Positions 1-5,632 of a stretch of DNA of 5,632 bases are shown in pieces. The notes beneath the pieces were generated by a model. It was given only the letters and a program-made list of their open reading frames with translations. It was not told where the DNA came from and made no database searches. The stretch is from positions 1-5,632 of the forward strand of contig NZ_DBDF01000138.1 of the NCBI RefSeq assembly GCF_002293435.1, written 5' to 3'. The position numbers and the translations under genes were made by a program. The stretch's first letter is position 1. The number at the start of each line of letters is the position of its first letter. This DNA comes from Bacteroides sp. UBA939 (GTDB taxonomy: Bacteria; Bacteroidota; Bacteroidia; Bacteroidales; Bacteroidaceae).

Positions 1-95
1 AATACAAAGTGACAAAATGACAACCCCCTTAACTCCTTGCGCTAAGTCAGGACATAATGAAAACAGCTGATTTACTGAACTTTTCCTATGATTGA

Positions 96-124
96 TGCAA
101 CTTTTAGGAACGTTTATACGTCTA
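96..124 (+). promoter_or_regulatory. candidate ECF-sigma-type promoter upstream of the barrel gene
   Basis: TGCAAC at 96-101 and CGTCTA at 119-124 are separated by 17 bp. An AAC-containing -35 and a CGTC-type -10 with 16-18 bp spacing is the usual form of promoters read by extracytoplasmic-function sigma factors. The typical Bacteroides housekeeping -7 element (TAnnTTTG) is not seen here. Transcription starting near 130 would leave a leader of about 60 bases before the ATG at 193. Outer-membrane barrel genes of this type are often controlled by ECF sigma/anti-sigma pairs, which fits, but no sigma gene is visible in the window. The match is by eye only. Confidence 0.4.
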
Positions 125-192
125 ATTATAAACAAACAACCTGAGAACGGGACGGGCCATTCCGAAATAGGGCATCAAATCATAAAAGTAAC

Positions 193-2517
193 ATGAAAAG
201 AATAGTAATAGCCATACTATTAAGCGGTATGGTACAGGGAGCTTTCGCTCAACAGGTAGAAATAAAAGGAACCGTACGCAATGCCACAAACCAAGAAGCC
301 GTGGAGTTTGCAAACATAGTGCTTCAAACCATTGACTCCACATTTGTAACAGGCGTATCAACCAATCAGGAAGGCTACTTCGCTCTCAATAAAATAGATG
401 CGGGAGATTATAGATTAGTACTTTCCAGCATCGGATACCAGACCCAATACATCACACTAAACGGAGTGAAGCAGAACACCAATCTGGGAAACATCCTTCT
501 GGAAGATGCCGCCATCGCCCTGGAAGACGTAACCATCAGCGGTTCCAACCAGATAAGCCGCTCCGACCGGAAACTGGTGTTCCCATCCGAACGCCAGATG
601 AAGGTTTCCACCAATGGTGTCAACCTGTTACAGGAACTGATGCTTCCGCGCATTCTGGTCAATCCCATGAACAATGAAATCGGAATTTCCGGCGGAGGCG
701 AACTTCAATTGCGCATCAACGGGGTGAAGGCCGATATAAATGAAATAAAAACATTGCGTCCCTCTGATATTATCCGGATTGAGTACCACGACAATCCCGG
801 CCTGCGCTACGGCAACGCCGAGATAGTGCTTGACTATATCGTCCGCCGCCCCGATACCGGAGGAAGTTTCGGAACAGACCTCTCGCAAGGGGTAAACGCA
901 ATGTGGGGAAATCATAATGTATTCGGCAAAGTCAACCACAAAAAGTCTGAATTCGGCGTATCTTATTTCATGGGAGTCCGCGACTTTTATGGCGGGTATC
1001 GTGATAATGAAGAAGATTTCCACCTGGCGGATGGCACCCACCTCCGGCGCGTGGAGCAAGGAGACCCCGACCGGATCATGTTATTCATGCACAACATGAA
1101 TGCAAGCTACAATTACCAGGCATCCGAGAATTCCCTGTTCAGCGCAACATTCCACATGTACACAAACAACTGGCCACACGGAGATTACAAGGGTACTCTC
1201 TATAACGTAAACGACCGGACGGATATGGTGAACATGATAGACCGTACCAAGAGCAGTTTGACGCGCCCTTCATTAGACCTCTACTATCAGTACAATCTGA
1301 AGAATAAACAAACACTGGTATTTAATCTGGTAGGAACCTATAACCGCGAAAAGTCCCACCGCATCTATCAGGAAAGCCTGGACAACGAGGTACTTACTGA
1401 TATCAACAACGATGTATTGGGTGATAAATACTCCCTGATCGGGGAAGTTATCTACGAAAAGCAATTCTCAAAAGGAAACGCCCTGAGCTTCGGACTGCAA
1501 CATACACAATCATACGCTAACAACGAGTACCGCAACGGGCACAATTATGATACGAGAATGCGCCAGGGAAACACCTATATGTTCGGTGAGTATCACGGAA
1601 AAGCGAACAAACTGGATTACAGGTTCGGGCTTGGGCTGACCCGCTTCTACTACAGCCAAAGCGGCAAAGACGGCCATTCACAGAAGTACAACGTGAACCC
1701 GAAGATTGTGTTGCACTATACTTTCTCCGACCGTTCATTCCTGCGTTGGAAGGCCGAGGGCTTTAACGCAACTCCTTCACTGAGCGATTTAAGCGCAATA
1801 GAGCAAACCGTAGATTCATTTCAGATACGACGCGGTAACCCGAACCTGGAATCGTACTTATGCTACCGCACCGAACTGACGTACGAGTGGAAGAAAGGTA
1901 TCTTCTACAGCAATCTTTACGGAAGCTACGACTATCGCCCCAATGCCATTATGGACGAGAAATACCAGGAAGGCAACAAGATTGTGCAGACATGGGACAA
2001 TCAAAAAGACTGGCAAAAACTGTCCGGACGACTGATGCTCCGGGTAGGTCCATTATGGAATATGCTACAAGTATCGTTCACGGGAGGAGTAAACCACTAT
2101 ATGAGCCACGGCAACAAGTATTCTCATACGTATACGAACTGGTATTACGAAGGGCAAGCCTCGTTCAACTACAAGCGTTTCTCTTTGTTCTGGCAGATGA
2201 ATACCAACTGGAACAATTTCTGGGGAGAAACCTTGACGGGTGGAGAGAATATTCAGATGCTGGGAGTATATTATAAGTATAAAGACCTCCGCATAGGGGC
2301 AGGCGCTTTCAACCTGTTCACAGACAACTATAAAGTGGAAAATGAAAATTGGAACCGATACGCCTCTTACAAGACAAAGATGTATATAAAAGAAAGCTCA
2401 CGCATGTTCCTCGTCAACCTGTCCTACAACTTCTCTTTCGGACGCAAGTTCAAGAATATACAGAAGATGGTGAACAACAGTGACAATGACTCGGGAGTGA
2501 TGAGTACAGGGAAGTAA
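193..2517 (+). CDS. outer-membrane beta-barrel protein (TonB-dependent receptor-like, carboxypeptidase-regulatory N-terminal domain)
   Basis: This complete 774-residue protein is predicted to sit in the outer membrane as a large beta-barrel. Residues 1-19 are a signal peptide (MKR, hydrophobic core, cut at AFA|QQ). Residues 22-105 form a CarboxypepD_reg-like beta-sandwich (EIKGTVRN, then GYFALNKIDAGDYRLVLSSIGY). Residues 112-218 resemble a plug domain (VTISG, LLQELMLPRI, LQLRINGVKA, IIRIEYHDNPG), and 222-753 are a run of amphipathic strands rich in Tyr, Asn and Trp. The last strand, RMFLVNLSYNFSFGRKF, is typical of a barrel end and is followed by a 21-residue polar tail. This architecture matches the OMP_b-brl_3 group, which includes TonB-dependent receptor-like proteins. 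I see no clear TonB box, so active transport is unproven and the ligand is unknown. The ATG at 193 is chosen because it places the signal peptide at the N-terminus; it has no real Shine-Dalgarno, as is usual in this phylum. No co-directional partner follows it. Confidence 0.9.
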   Translation: MKRIVIAILLSGMVQGAFAQQVEIKGTVRNATNQEAVEFANIVLQTIDSTFVTGVSTNQEGYFALNKIDAGDYRLVLSSIGYQTQYITLNGVKQNTNLGNILLEDAAIALEDVTISGSNQISRSDRKLVFPSERQMKVSTNGVNLLQELMLPRILVNPMNNEIGISGGGELQLRINGVKADINEIKTLRPSDIIRIEYHDNPGLRYGNAEIVLDYIVRRPDTGGSFGTDLSQGVNAMWGNHNVFGKVNHKKSEFGVSYFMGVRDFYGGYRDNEEDFHLADGTHLRRVEQGDPDRIMLFMHNMNASYNYQASENSLFSATFHMYTNNWPHGDYKGTLYNVNDRTDMVNMIDRTKSSLTRPSLDLYYQYNLKNKQTLVFNLVGTYNREKSHRIYQESLDNEVLTDINNDVLGDKYSLIGEVIYEKQFSKGNALSFGLQHTQSYANNEYRNGHNYDTRMRQGNTYMFGEYHGKANKLDYRFGLGLTRFYYSQSGKDGHSQKYNVNPKIVLHYTFSDRSFLRWKAEGFNATPSLSDLSAIEQTVDSFQIRRGNPNLESYLCYRTELTYEWKKGIFYSNLYGSYDYRPNAIMDEKYQEGNKIVQTWDNQKDWQKLSGRLMLRVGPLWNMLQVSFTGGVNHYMSHGNKYSHTYTNWYYEGQASFNYKRFSLFWQMNTNWNNFWGETLTGGENIQMLGVYYKYKDLRIGAGAFNLFTDNYKVENENWNRYASYKTKMYIKESSRMFLVNLSYNFSFGRKFKNIQKMVNNSDNDSGVMSTGK

Positions 2518-2713
2518 GTGTTGAGAGATAATATTTTATTTTTTAGACGCGGATAATGCGGATTCTTCTCTTCTTAAGATTAGCAGTAGTATCTCTTATT
2601 CTCCTCCTCCCCTTTATTAAAGTTTACGTAATTTTTAATATACAGGCTTTATATAAAGTACACCAGCAAACCGAGCACGTTTCCCCTCAACCACCTCCCT
2701 ACTATAACAATAG
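2518..2713. other. 3' intergenic stretch between barrel gene and IS insertion
   Basis: This short AT-rich spacer lies after the barrel gene. I see no GC-rich terminator hairpin directly after the stop. It contains a T-rich run at about 2530-2545 and a 12-bp palindrome, CTTTATATAAAG, at 2647-2658, which may be chance in such AT-rich DNA. A 60-codon hydrophobic reading frame starts at 2556 but runs into the IS left end and is not supported as a gene. Confidence 0.5.
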
Positions 2714-2721
2714 TATTGATA
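2714..2721. repeat. target-site duplication, left copy
   Basis: TATTGATA directly precedes the left terminal repeat and is repeated exactly at 3579-3586 directly after the right terminal repeat. The match stops at 8 bp. The length falls in the range reported for IS982-family elements. Confidence 0.88.
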
Positions 2722-2742
2722 ACCTGAGTTCGATATAATTTT
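2722..2742 (+). repeat. IS982 left terminal inverted repeat
   Basis: The repeat starts ACCTGAGTTCGATATAA and ends in TTTT. It is the reverse complement of 3558-3578 except at the third base (C here, G in the complemented right end). Similarity continues a few bases inward if one base is gapped. Confidence 0.9.
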
Positions 2743-2830
2743 TAGTACATATATCTTTAAAAATTAGGTAGATAGCTATAATTTGATTAAATTTATAGTG
2801 TCAAATCATAACATTTAATCCCATTACGCT

Positions 2831-3559
2831 ATGCTACCTGATTCCAAAATTACAGAAATATTTTTTGTTATTGATGAGTTTTCTCAAGTATTTGATACTA
2901 CCATTAAGGAGAAGTCGCTCTGTGATGGTAAAGCTCATCGCAATAAGCCTTGTAAAATGTCTGAGAGCGAAGTTGCCACCATCCTTGTACTCTTCCATCT
3001 GGGTGGATATCGGTGTCTGAAACATTTTTATCTTCAGCATGTCTGTAAACACATGAACGATGATTTTCCCAAGACATTATCCTATAACCGTTTCGTAGAA
3101 TTGCAGGCCAAAGTGTCCGTAATGTTAGTCTGCTTTCTAAAGATGTGCAGATTTGGGGAATGTACCGGTATCTCTTTCGTAGACAGTACCAAACTTTGTG
3201 TTTGTGAGAACAAACGTATTCCCGCCCATAAAGTCTTTGCTGACAAAGGATACATCTCGGAAAGCCTGTTTAACCGGTTATTCTTTGATGGAATACACCT
3301 GATTACTACTGTCAGACGGAATATGAAAGAAAGATATATGACTCAGAACGATAGGATAATACTCCGAAAAAGAGCAATCATCGAAACCATTAATGACGAA
3401 CTGAAGAATATCTGCCAGATAGAGCATACACGGCACAGATCGTTTGCGAACTTCATTTCAAATCTAATCGGAGGATTGACTGCATATACTTTCTTACCCA
3501 AGAAGCCATCCATTAATGTGGAGCTTGAACCAGCAGCACAATTCTTTATTCCATCCTAA
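2831..3559 (+). CDS. IS982-family transposase with in-frame internal deletion (probably inactive)
   Basis: This 242-residue protein is a DDE transposase of the IS982 group, whose members are usually near 300 residues. The N-terminal part starts MLPDSKITEIF and includes the SESEVATILVLFHLGGYRC region at 44-62. D118 lies in SFVDST, D138 in ADKGYIS, and E185 in an R-x3-E-x6-K signature (RAIIETINDELK, 181-192), followed by the family C-terminal block NICQIEHTRHRSFANFI. The two Asp residues are only 20 apart. In relatives the stretch after HKVF continues with a KG...FGFKLH-type segment of the RNase-H fold before the DKGY motif; about 55-60 residues are missing, with the join near F136/A137 (about 3236-3241). 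The frame is kept, but loss of core strands should abolish catalysis. The stop overlaps the edge of the right terminal repeat. The start at 2831 fits the family N-terminus and has no Shine-Dalgarno. Confidence 0.92.
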   Translation: MLPDSKITEIFFVIDEFSQVFDTTIKEKSLCDGKAHRNKPCKMSESEVATILVLFHLGGYRCLKHFYLQHVCKHMNDDFPKTLSYNRFVELQAKVSVMLVCFLKMCRFGECTGISFVDSTKLCVCENKRIPAHKVFADKGYISESLFNRLFFDGIHLITTVRRNMKERYMTQNDRIILRKRAIIETINDELKNICQIEHTRHRSFANFISNLIGGLTAYTFLPKKPSINVELEPAAQFFIPS

Positions 3560-3578
3560 AATTATATCGAACTCACGT
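3558..3578 (-). repeat. IS982 right terminal inverted repeat
   Basis: Read on the minus strand this begins ACGTGAGTTCGATATAA and ends in TTTT, pairing with 2722-2742 with a single mismatch. It overlaps the last bases of the transposase stop codon. Confidence 0.9.
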
Positions 3579-3586
3579 TATTGATA
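3579..3586. repeat. target-site duplication, right copy
   Basis: TATTGATA follows the right inverted repeat and is identical to 2714-2721. Removing the element and one copy rejoins ...AATAG-TATTGATA-GGGTTGC..., the presumed empty site. Confidence 0.88.
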
Positions 3587-3704
3587 GGGTTGCAACCGAT
3601 ACCAACAGGAAAGTTTTTCCAAACACAAATTCCATACTTGAGTCCACTTCAAAAAGTCTTTTTTATCAGAAATCAACACTCTACAGATGCTTCTGAGTGG
3701 TGAT

Positions 3705-3728
3705 GGGTGGGGGTGGTGTGGGTAGGGG
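3705..3728 (+). other. G-tract cluster able to form a G-quadruplex
   Basis: Four G-tracts, GGG (3705-3707), GGGGG (3709-3713), GGG (3720-3722) and GGGG (3725-3728), are separated by loops of 1, 6 and 2 bases. This satisfies the standard G3+N1-7 quadruplex pattern on the + strand. It stands out in an AT-rich intergenic region and directly precedes a hairpin. Folding in the cell is not shown. Confidence 0.6.
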
Positions 3729-3729
3729 T

Positions 3730-3751
3730 AAAAGTGCTAAAATGCACTTTT
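3730..3751. terminator. symmetric hairpin, candidate bidirectional terminator
   Basis: AAAAGTGC (3730-3737) and GCACTTTT (3744-3751) are perfect complements around a 6-base loop, TAAAAT. The T-run lies within the arm on either strand, the usual form of a terminator that works in both directions. It sits between convergent genes, where such a site is expected. It is short and far from both stop codons (about 360 bases from the original end of the barrel gene without the IS, about 380 from the MORN gene stop), so support is moderate. Confidence 0.42.
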
Positions 3752-4133
3752 TGAAAAGGAGTAAGATCATCATCTAACATAATAAAGTCCCTATTACTAA
3801 CTCGATTGCCAAAACCGGAAATACCAATTCGCCATAATGCAACATCCTCCACTACAACATCTTTATTTATGTCTGCAAACGGATAACGGAATTGATTGAA
3901 CTATCACATTATAAACAACTTTAAACGAATCAGACAAACAGCGATCCTATATAATAGGAATATCCTTTCTTACGTCCTTATTGGCGCATATAGGAATTAA
4001 TAACGGAATGTCACTTTCGATACCTGTCCCCATGAATAGCATGTTACTAAACAAAGAAGCATCATCATTTCGCATTGTCGAATTTTCATTATTATTCCAT
4101 TTAGTGCATCTTTAATCCTCCTCCCTGCTTGAA

Positions 4134-4670
4134 CTATTCAAACTTTTTCACCTTTGTCAGTACTCCTGTATCAGAATAATACTTCCATTCGCCATATTCA
4201 AAAGAAAAATCACCTTCGGGGTCTTTGTCCCATAACAAAATTCCTTCTGATTTCTTAATACCATTTGGATAATAACTTATGCAATAACATTGATACGGAC
4301 AAACACCTTGTGCATGGTGTTCAATAGGAATCGGCTTGTCATTTTCCTTGAAACCTTTCTGTATCATTATTAAATGTCCAAAATCTCCAAAGTAATACCA
4401 AGTACCTGTAATAGTATCGTTTTTATATTCTCCAAAACAACTAAGTTCACCTTTTGAAATACTGAATGATTTATACAGACCATTTTTTCTTCCATTTCGG
4501 TAATATATTTCAGTTCGCCAAGATTTTGTATTTTCTTTCCATAAGCCATCCTTTAGTCCTTCCCTGTTAGACTGATTGATTTTTTCAGCGTATTCTTTTT
4601 GGGCAAACATATCAATATTGAGGACTAAACCTATTGCAATTATAACAAACAACTTTTTTTTCATAATCAT
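4134..4670 (-). CDS. secreted MORN-variant (YwqK-like) protein, probable immunity protein of the adjacent Rhs tip
   Basis: This 178-residue protein has a signal peptide (MIMKKKLFVIIAIGLVLNID, cut after MFA before QK, about residue 23), so it is predicted to be exported to the periplasm or beyond; no lipobox Cys is at the cut. The mature part is built of MORN-variant units with the G-x-W/Y and Y-x-N/D-G pattern: GLKDGLWKEN (38-47), YYRNGRKNGLY (56-66), GEYKNDTITGTWYY (80-93), YYPNGIKKSEG (133-143) and GEWKYYSDTGVL (160-171). Such repeats define the YwqK family, often annotated as antitoxin. A Cys cluster, CPYQCYC (114-120), is unusual and might bind metal or form a disulfide. The ATG at 4670 begins two bases after the Rhs stop, implying co-transcription and probably coupled translation; an ATG two codons later is an alternative start. 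The DNA is clearly AT-richer than the Rhs core. The immunity role is inferred from position, export signal and repeat type. Confidence 0.78.
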   Translation of the reverse strand: MIMKKKLFVIIAIGLVLNIDMFAQKEYAEKINQSNREGLKDGLWKENTKSWRTEIYYRNGRKNGLYKSFSISKGELSCFGEYKNDTITGTWYYFGDFGHLIMIQKGFKENDKPIPIEHHAQGVCPYQCYCISYYPNGIKKSEGILLWDKDPEGDFSFEYGEWKYYSDTGVLTKVKKFE

Positions 4671-4672
4671 TT

Positions 4673-5632
4673 TTATTTATAAATACGTTTGGAGATACTC
4701 ATTATTTTCCCGTTGGGAATAAGAGGCGGGCGATTTATATTTACAGGTGTTGACATAGTACGAGAAACTGTTACACTTACTGTGTTTTTCCGTTGGGTAT
4801 CTGTATTAAAATTACCTATAAAATCTGACCATTTATTCCTATCTATCAACAAACAACCTTGTGAAACCGCACTACCCGAACTCGTCAAACCTGTCAAATT
4901 ATTCAACCCCGGCTTATGTATATTGATGCCTTCGGCATAAGTCCTATTAGAATGGGCAGGATTTGCTTGTCCCAATTCTATTGTTTGCGAAGCAGCACCT
5001 TCATCGCGCATTTTCAAGGCAGTGTAACTGCCTTTGTGTAATCCAACAGTTGCATGATAAGTACCCTCTGGAACAGTTGCGTAATCATCGCTCGAGGGAT
5101 TTGTATTTGCATCAAATGTTGTTGTCGTTCCGTCTGCCAAATATACTGTTGCCGTTGAAGACCCCATATTGTACTTGCTTGAAGCATCAAAAGTACCATT
5201 ATACGAAAAGAAAACCGCTTGTGCATATAAACCTGACAGAAGATTACCATCCGCATCATAAGACCGGTCTTCTGGTATCCATTCGTAACCATTGTATATA
5301 CGATTGCCATCGTGATCTTCATCATAAGTTGGCCTCCACGCCCTTCCGTCGGGGTCTATGTAAAGAATAGGATTGTTCATACAATAAGCATAAGGCGACC
5401 AACTGTAATAATCTTCTGCCAACGGATCAGGCGTCGAGAAAATCCCCAGTACTGAATCCTGCATCCTCGCCACAAAATCATACAAATTCAGCCCCTTCTG
5501 CGTATCCAGTTCCTTCCCTCCGAACTTGTAAGGCTGCGAGGAACTCTGGTTACCTTCGGTGAACGACATGCCGTAGGGATAGTAGTGGTTGCTTTGAACA
5601 ATTGCACCATTCGCGTTGGCAACCACACGGTT
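4673..5632 (-). CDS. Rhs-repeat protein, C-terminal part with L,D-transpeptidase-like toxin tip (5' end outside window)
   Basis: The frame is open to the window edge, so this is the last 319 residues of a larger protein; residue numbers here count from the Val codon at 5624-5626. Residues 1-96 are the Rhs-associated core: NHYYPYGMSF, YKFGGKELD, GLNLYDFVARM, LGIFSTPDPLAEDYYSWSPY, and IDPDGRAW, where the conserved shell ends. The variable tip follows, about 220 residues. Its second half has VPEGTY (185-190), GINIH with H237, and SAVSQGCLLID with C258. A TPxGxF/Y-like strand, then His, then S/T-x-G-C about 17 residues later is the pattern of L,D-transpeptidase (YkuD-type) enzymes, which use the Cys on peptidoglycan; the usual His before GC is Gln here. 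I infer a cell-wall-directed effector. An unrelated phage-type fold with a similar GC motif is the alternative. The next gene starts 2 bases downstream and is exported, as expected for immunity to a periplasmic toxin. Confidence 0.85.
   Translation of the reverse strand, partial: NRVVANANGAIVQSNHYYPYGMSFTEGNQSSSQPYKFGGKELDTQKGLNLYDFVARMQDSVLGIFSTPDPLAEDYYSWSPYAYCMNNPILYIDPDGRAWRPTYDEDHDGNRIYNGYEWIPEDRSYDADGNLLSGLYAQAVFFSYNGTFDASSKYNMGSSTATVYLADGTTTTFDANTNPSSDDYATVPEGTYHATVGLHKGSYTALKMRDEGAASQTIELGQANPAHSNRTYAEGINIHKPGLNNLTGLTSSGSAVSQGCLLIDRNKWSDFIGNFNTDTQRKNTVSVTVSRTMSTPVNINRPPLIPNGKIMSISKRIYK

Larger units (their letters stand above)
2722..3578 (+). mobile_element. IS982-family insertion sequence, 857 bp, internally deleted
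   Basis: The element is bounded by 21-bp inverted repeats that match at 20 of 21 positions, begin with AC, and are flanked by an exact 8-bp duplication. It holds one transposase gene reading in the + direction. Full IS982 elements are about 1 kb. This copy is shorter because the transposase has lost an internal block, while both ends are intact. It lies in the convergent gap between the barrel gene and the minus-strand Rhs unit, so it interrupts no recognised gene. The clean ends and duplication suggest a simple insertion. Whether the deletion came before or after insertion cannot be told from this copy. Confidence 0.92.
3673..4089 (-). pseudogene. possible decayed gene for a small secreted protein
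   Basis: From the ATG at 4087-4089 the minus strand reads MKIRQCEMMMLLCLVTCYSW and then GQ, a convincing signal-peptide shape, but stops after 30 codons at 3997-3999. One frame over, protein-like sequence continues (LLIPICANKDVRKDIPII), meets a TAG at 3947-3949, and goes on as DRCLSDSFKVVYNVIVQ. Near 3885 the first frame takes over again, with YPFADINKDVVVEDVALW and RIGISGFGNRVSNRDFI, running open to a TGA at 3673-3675. Two compensating frameshifts plus one stop would explain this as one gene of about 139 codons. I do not recognise a family. The reading after about 3755 is Thr/Pro/His-rich because it crosses the G-tract motif, so the true end is probably earlier. It lies just downstream of the secreted immunity-like gene, so an old second immunity or orphan gene is possible. 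Chance open frames in AT-rich DNA are the main alternative. Confidence 0.33.
3587..4133. other. intergenic region between IS and the minus-strand Rhs unit
   Basis: About 550 bases hold no intact gene of normal size. From left to right I see an AT-rich stretch with no recognisable signal (3587-3700), a run of G-tracts (3705-3728), a symmetric hairpin (3730-3751), and a region up to about 4089 that reads like a broken minus-strand gene. On the minus strand, a GGGAGGAGG run (about 4118-4126) sits about 10 bases before an ATG (4107-4109) that opens only a two-codon frame. Since the genes on both sides point into this interval, it should contain the ends of both transcripts. Confidence 0.5.

Noticed and set aside
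2..70. Open frame from the window edge ending at TGA 68-70, a possible 3' end of an upstream gene
   Set aside because: Only 22 codons, low complexity around MTTPLTPC, no family match; too short to support.
628..1059. Minus-strand 143-codon frame inside the barrel gene, with similar ones at 408-674, 1273-1464 and 1517-1738
   Set aside because: They lie wholly opposite a well-supported coding gene and show no family features.
1860..2276. 138-codon + strand frame in another phase within the barrel gene
   Set aside because: It overlaps clear barrel strands in the true frame; its Arg/Gln/Ser-rich product looks like a shifted reading of coding DNA.
2647..2658. 12-bp perfect palindrome CTTTATATAAAG as an operator
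   Set aside because: Made almost only of A and T in AT-rich DNA, not near a gene start; chance is sufficient.
2556..2738. 60-codon hydrophobic + strand reading frame after the barrel gene
   Set aside because: It ends inside the IS left inverted repeat, has no start signal and its composition fits AT-rich non-coding DNA; kept only as part of the empty-site finding.
2768..2810. Bacteroides -7-like TATAATTTG and short inverted repeat ATTTGA/TCAAAT before the transposase
   Set aside because: Spacing of the TAnnTTTG element is off by one, no good -33 box is seen, and the repeat arms are six bases.
3945..3959. Inverted repeat TCCTA-TATAA-TAGGA as a terminator or operator
   Set aside because: Five-base stem only, no T-run, and it lies within the suspected decayed gene.
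4963..5370. Plus-strand frame of 135 codons opposite the Rhs tip, with similar ones at 4689-4940 and on the minus strand at 5014-5325
   Set aside because: Shadows of the Rhs frame; His/Leu-rich or Met/Gln-rich products with no domain pattern.

Overview
The window reads as a Bacteroidales chromosome, most likely Bacteroides or a close relative. The evidence is a SusC-like outer-membrane barrel protein with an N-terminal carboxypeptidase-regulatory domain, signal peptides that end in Ala-Gln, gene starts without a Shine-Dalgarno sequence, an IS982-family element of the type common in Bacteroides, and an Rhs core of the Bacteroidetes type (GKELD...GLNLYDFVARM...DPLAEDYYSWSPYAYCMNNP). There are no rRNA, tRNA or CRISPR features.

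Layout. Positions 1-192 hold no convincing gene but contain a candidate ECF-sigma-type promoter (TGCAAC, 17 bp, CGTCTA). Positions 193-2517 (+) encode a complete 774-residue outer-membrane beta-barrel protein. The next stretch, to about 4133, separates this gene from genes on the opposite strand, so it is a convergent intergenic region. It has been entered by an IS982-family element (2722-3578) with 21-bp terminal inverted repeats and a perfect 8-bp target duplication, TATTGATA. The transposase keeps the D, D and E(6)K signature residues but has lost roughly 55-60 codons between the first and second Asp, in frame, so it is probably a dead or non-autonomous copy.

Positions 3587-4133 hold a G-tract motif able to form a quadruplex, a symmetric hairpin that looks like a bidirectional terminator, and what looks like a decayed minus-strand gene with a signal peptide.

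On the minus strand, 5632-4134 form a two-gene unit. First comes the C-terminal end of an Rhs-repeat protein, whose 5' part lies outside the window. It carries a variable tip that I read as an L,D-transpeptidase-like cysteine-enzyme domain (VPEGTY ... INIH ... SQGC). Two bases after its stop starts a secreted MORN/YwqK-like protein. The pair has the layout of a polymorphic toxin and its immunity gene: a tip predicted to act on peptidoglycan, paired with a partner that has an export signal. The decayed gene just downstream could be an old second immunity gene. The toxin activity and the immunity role are inferences from motifs and layout.
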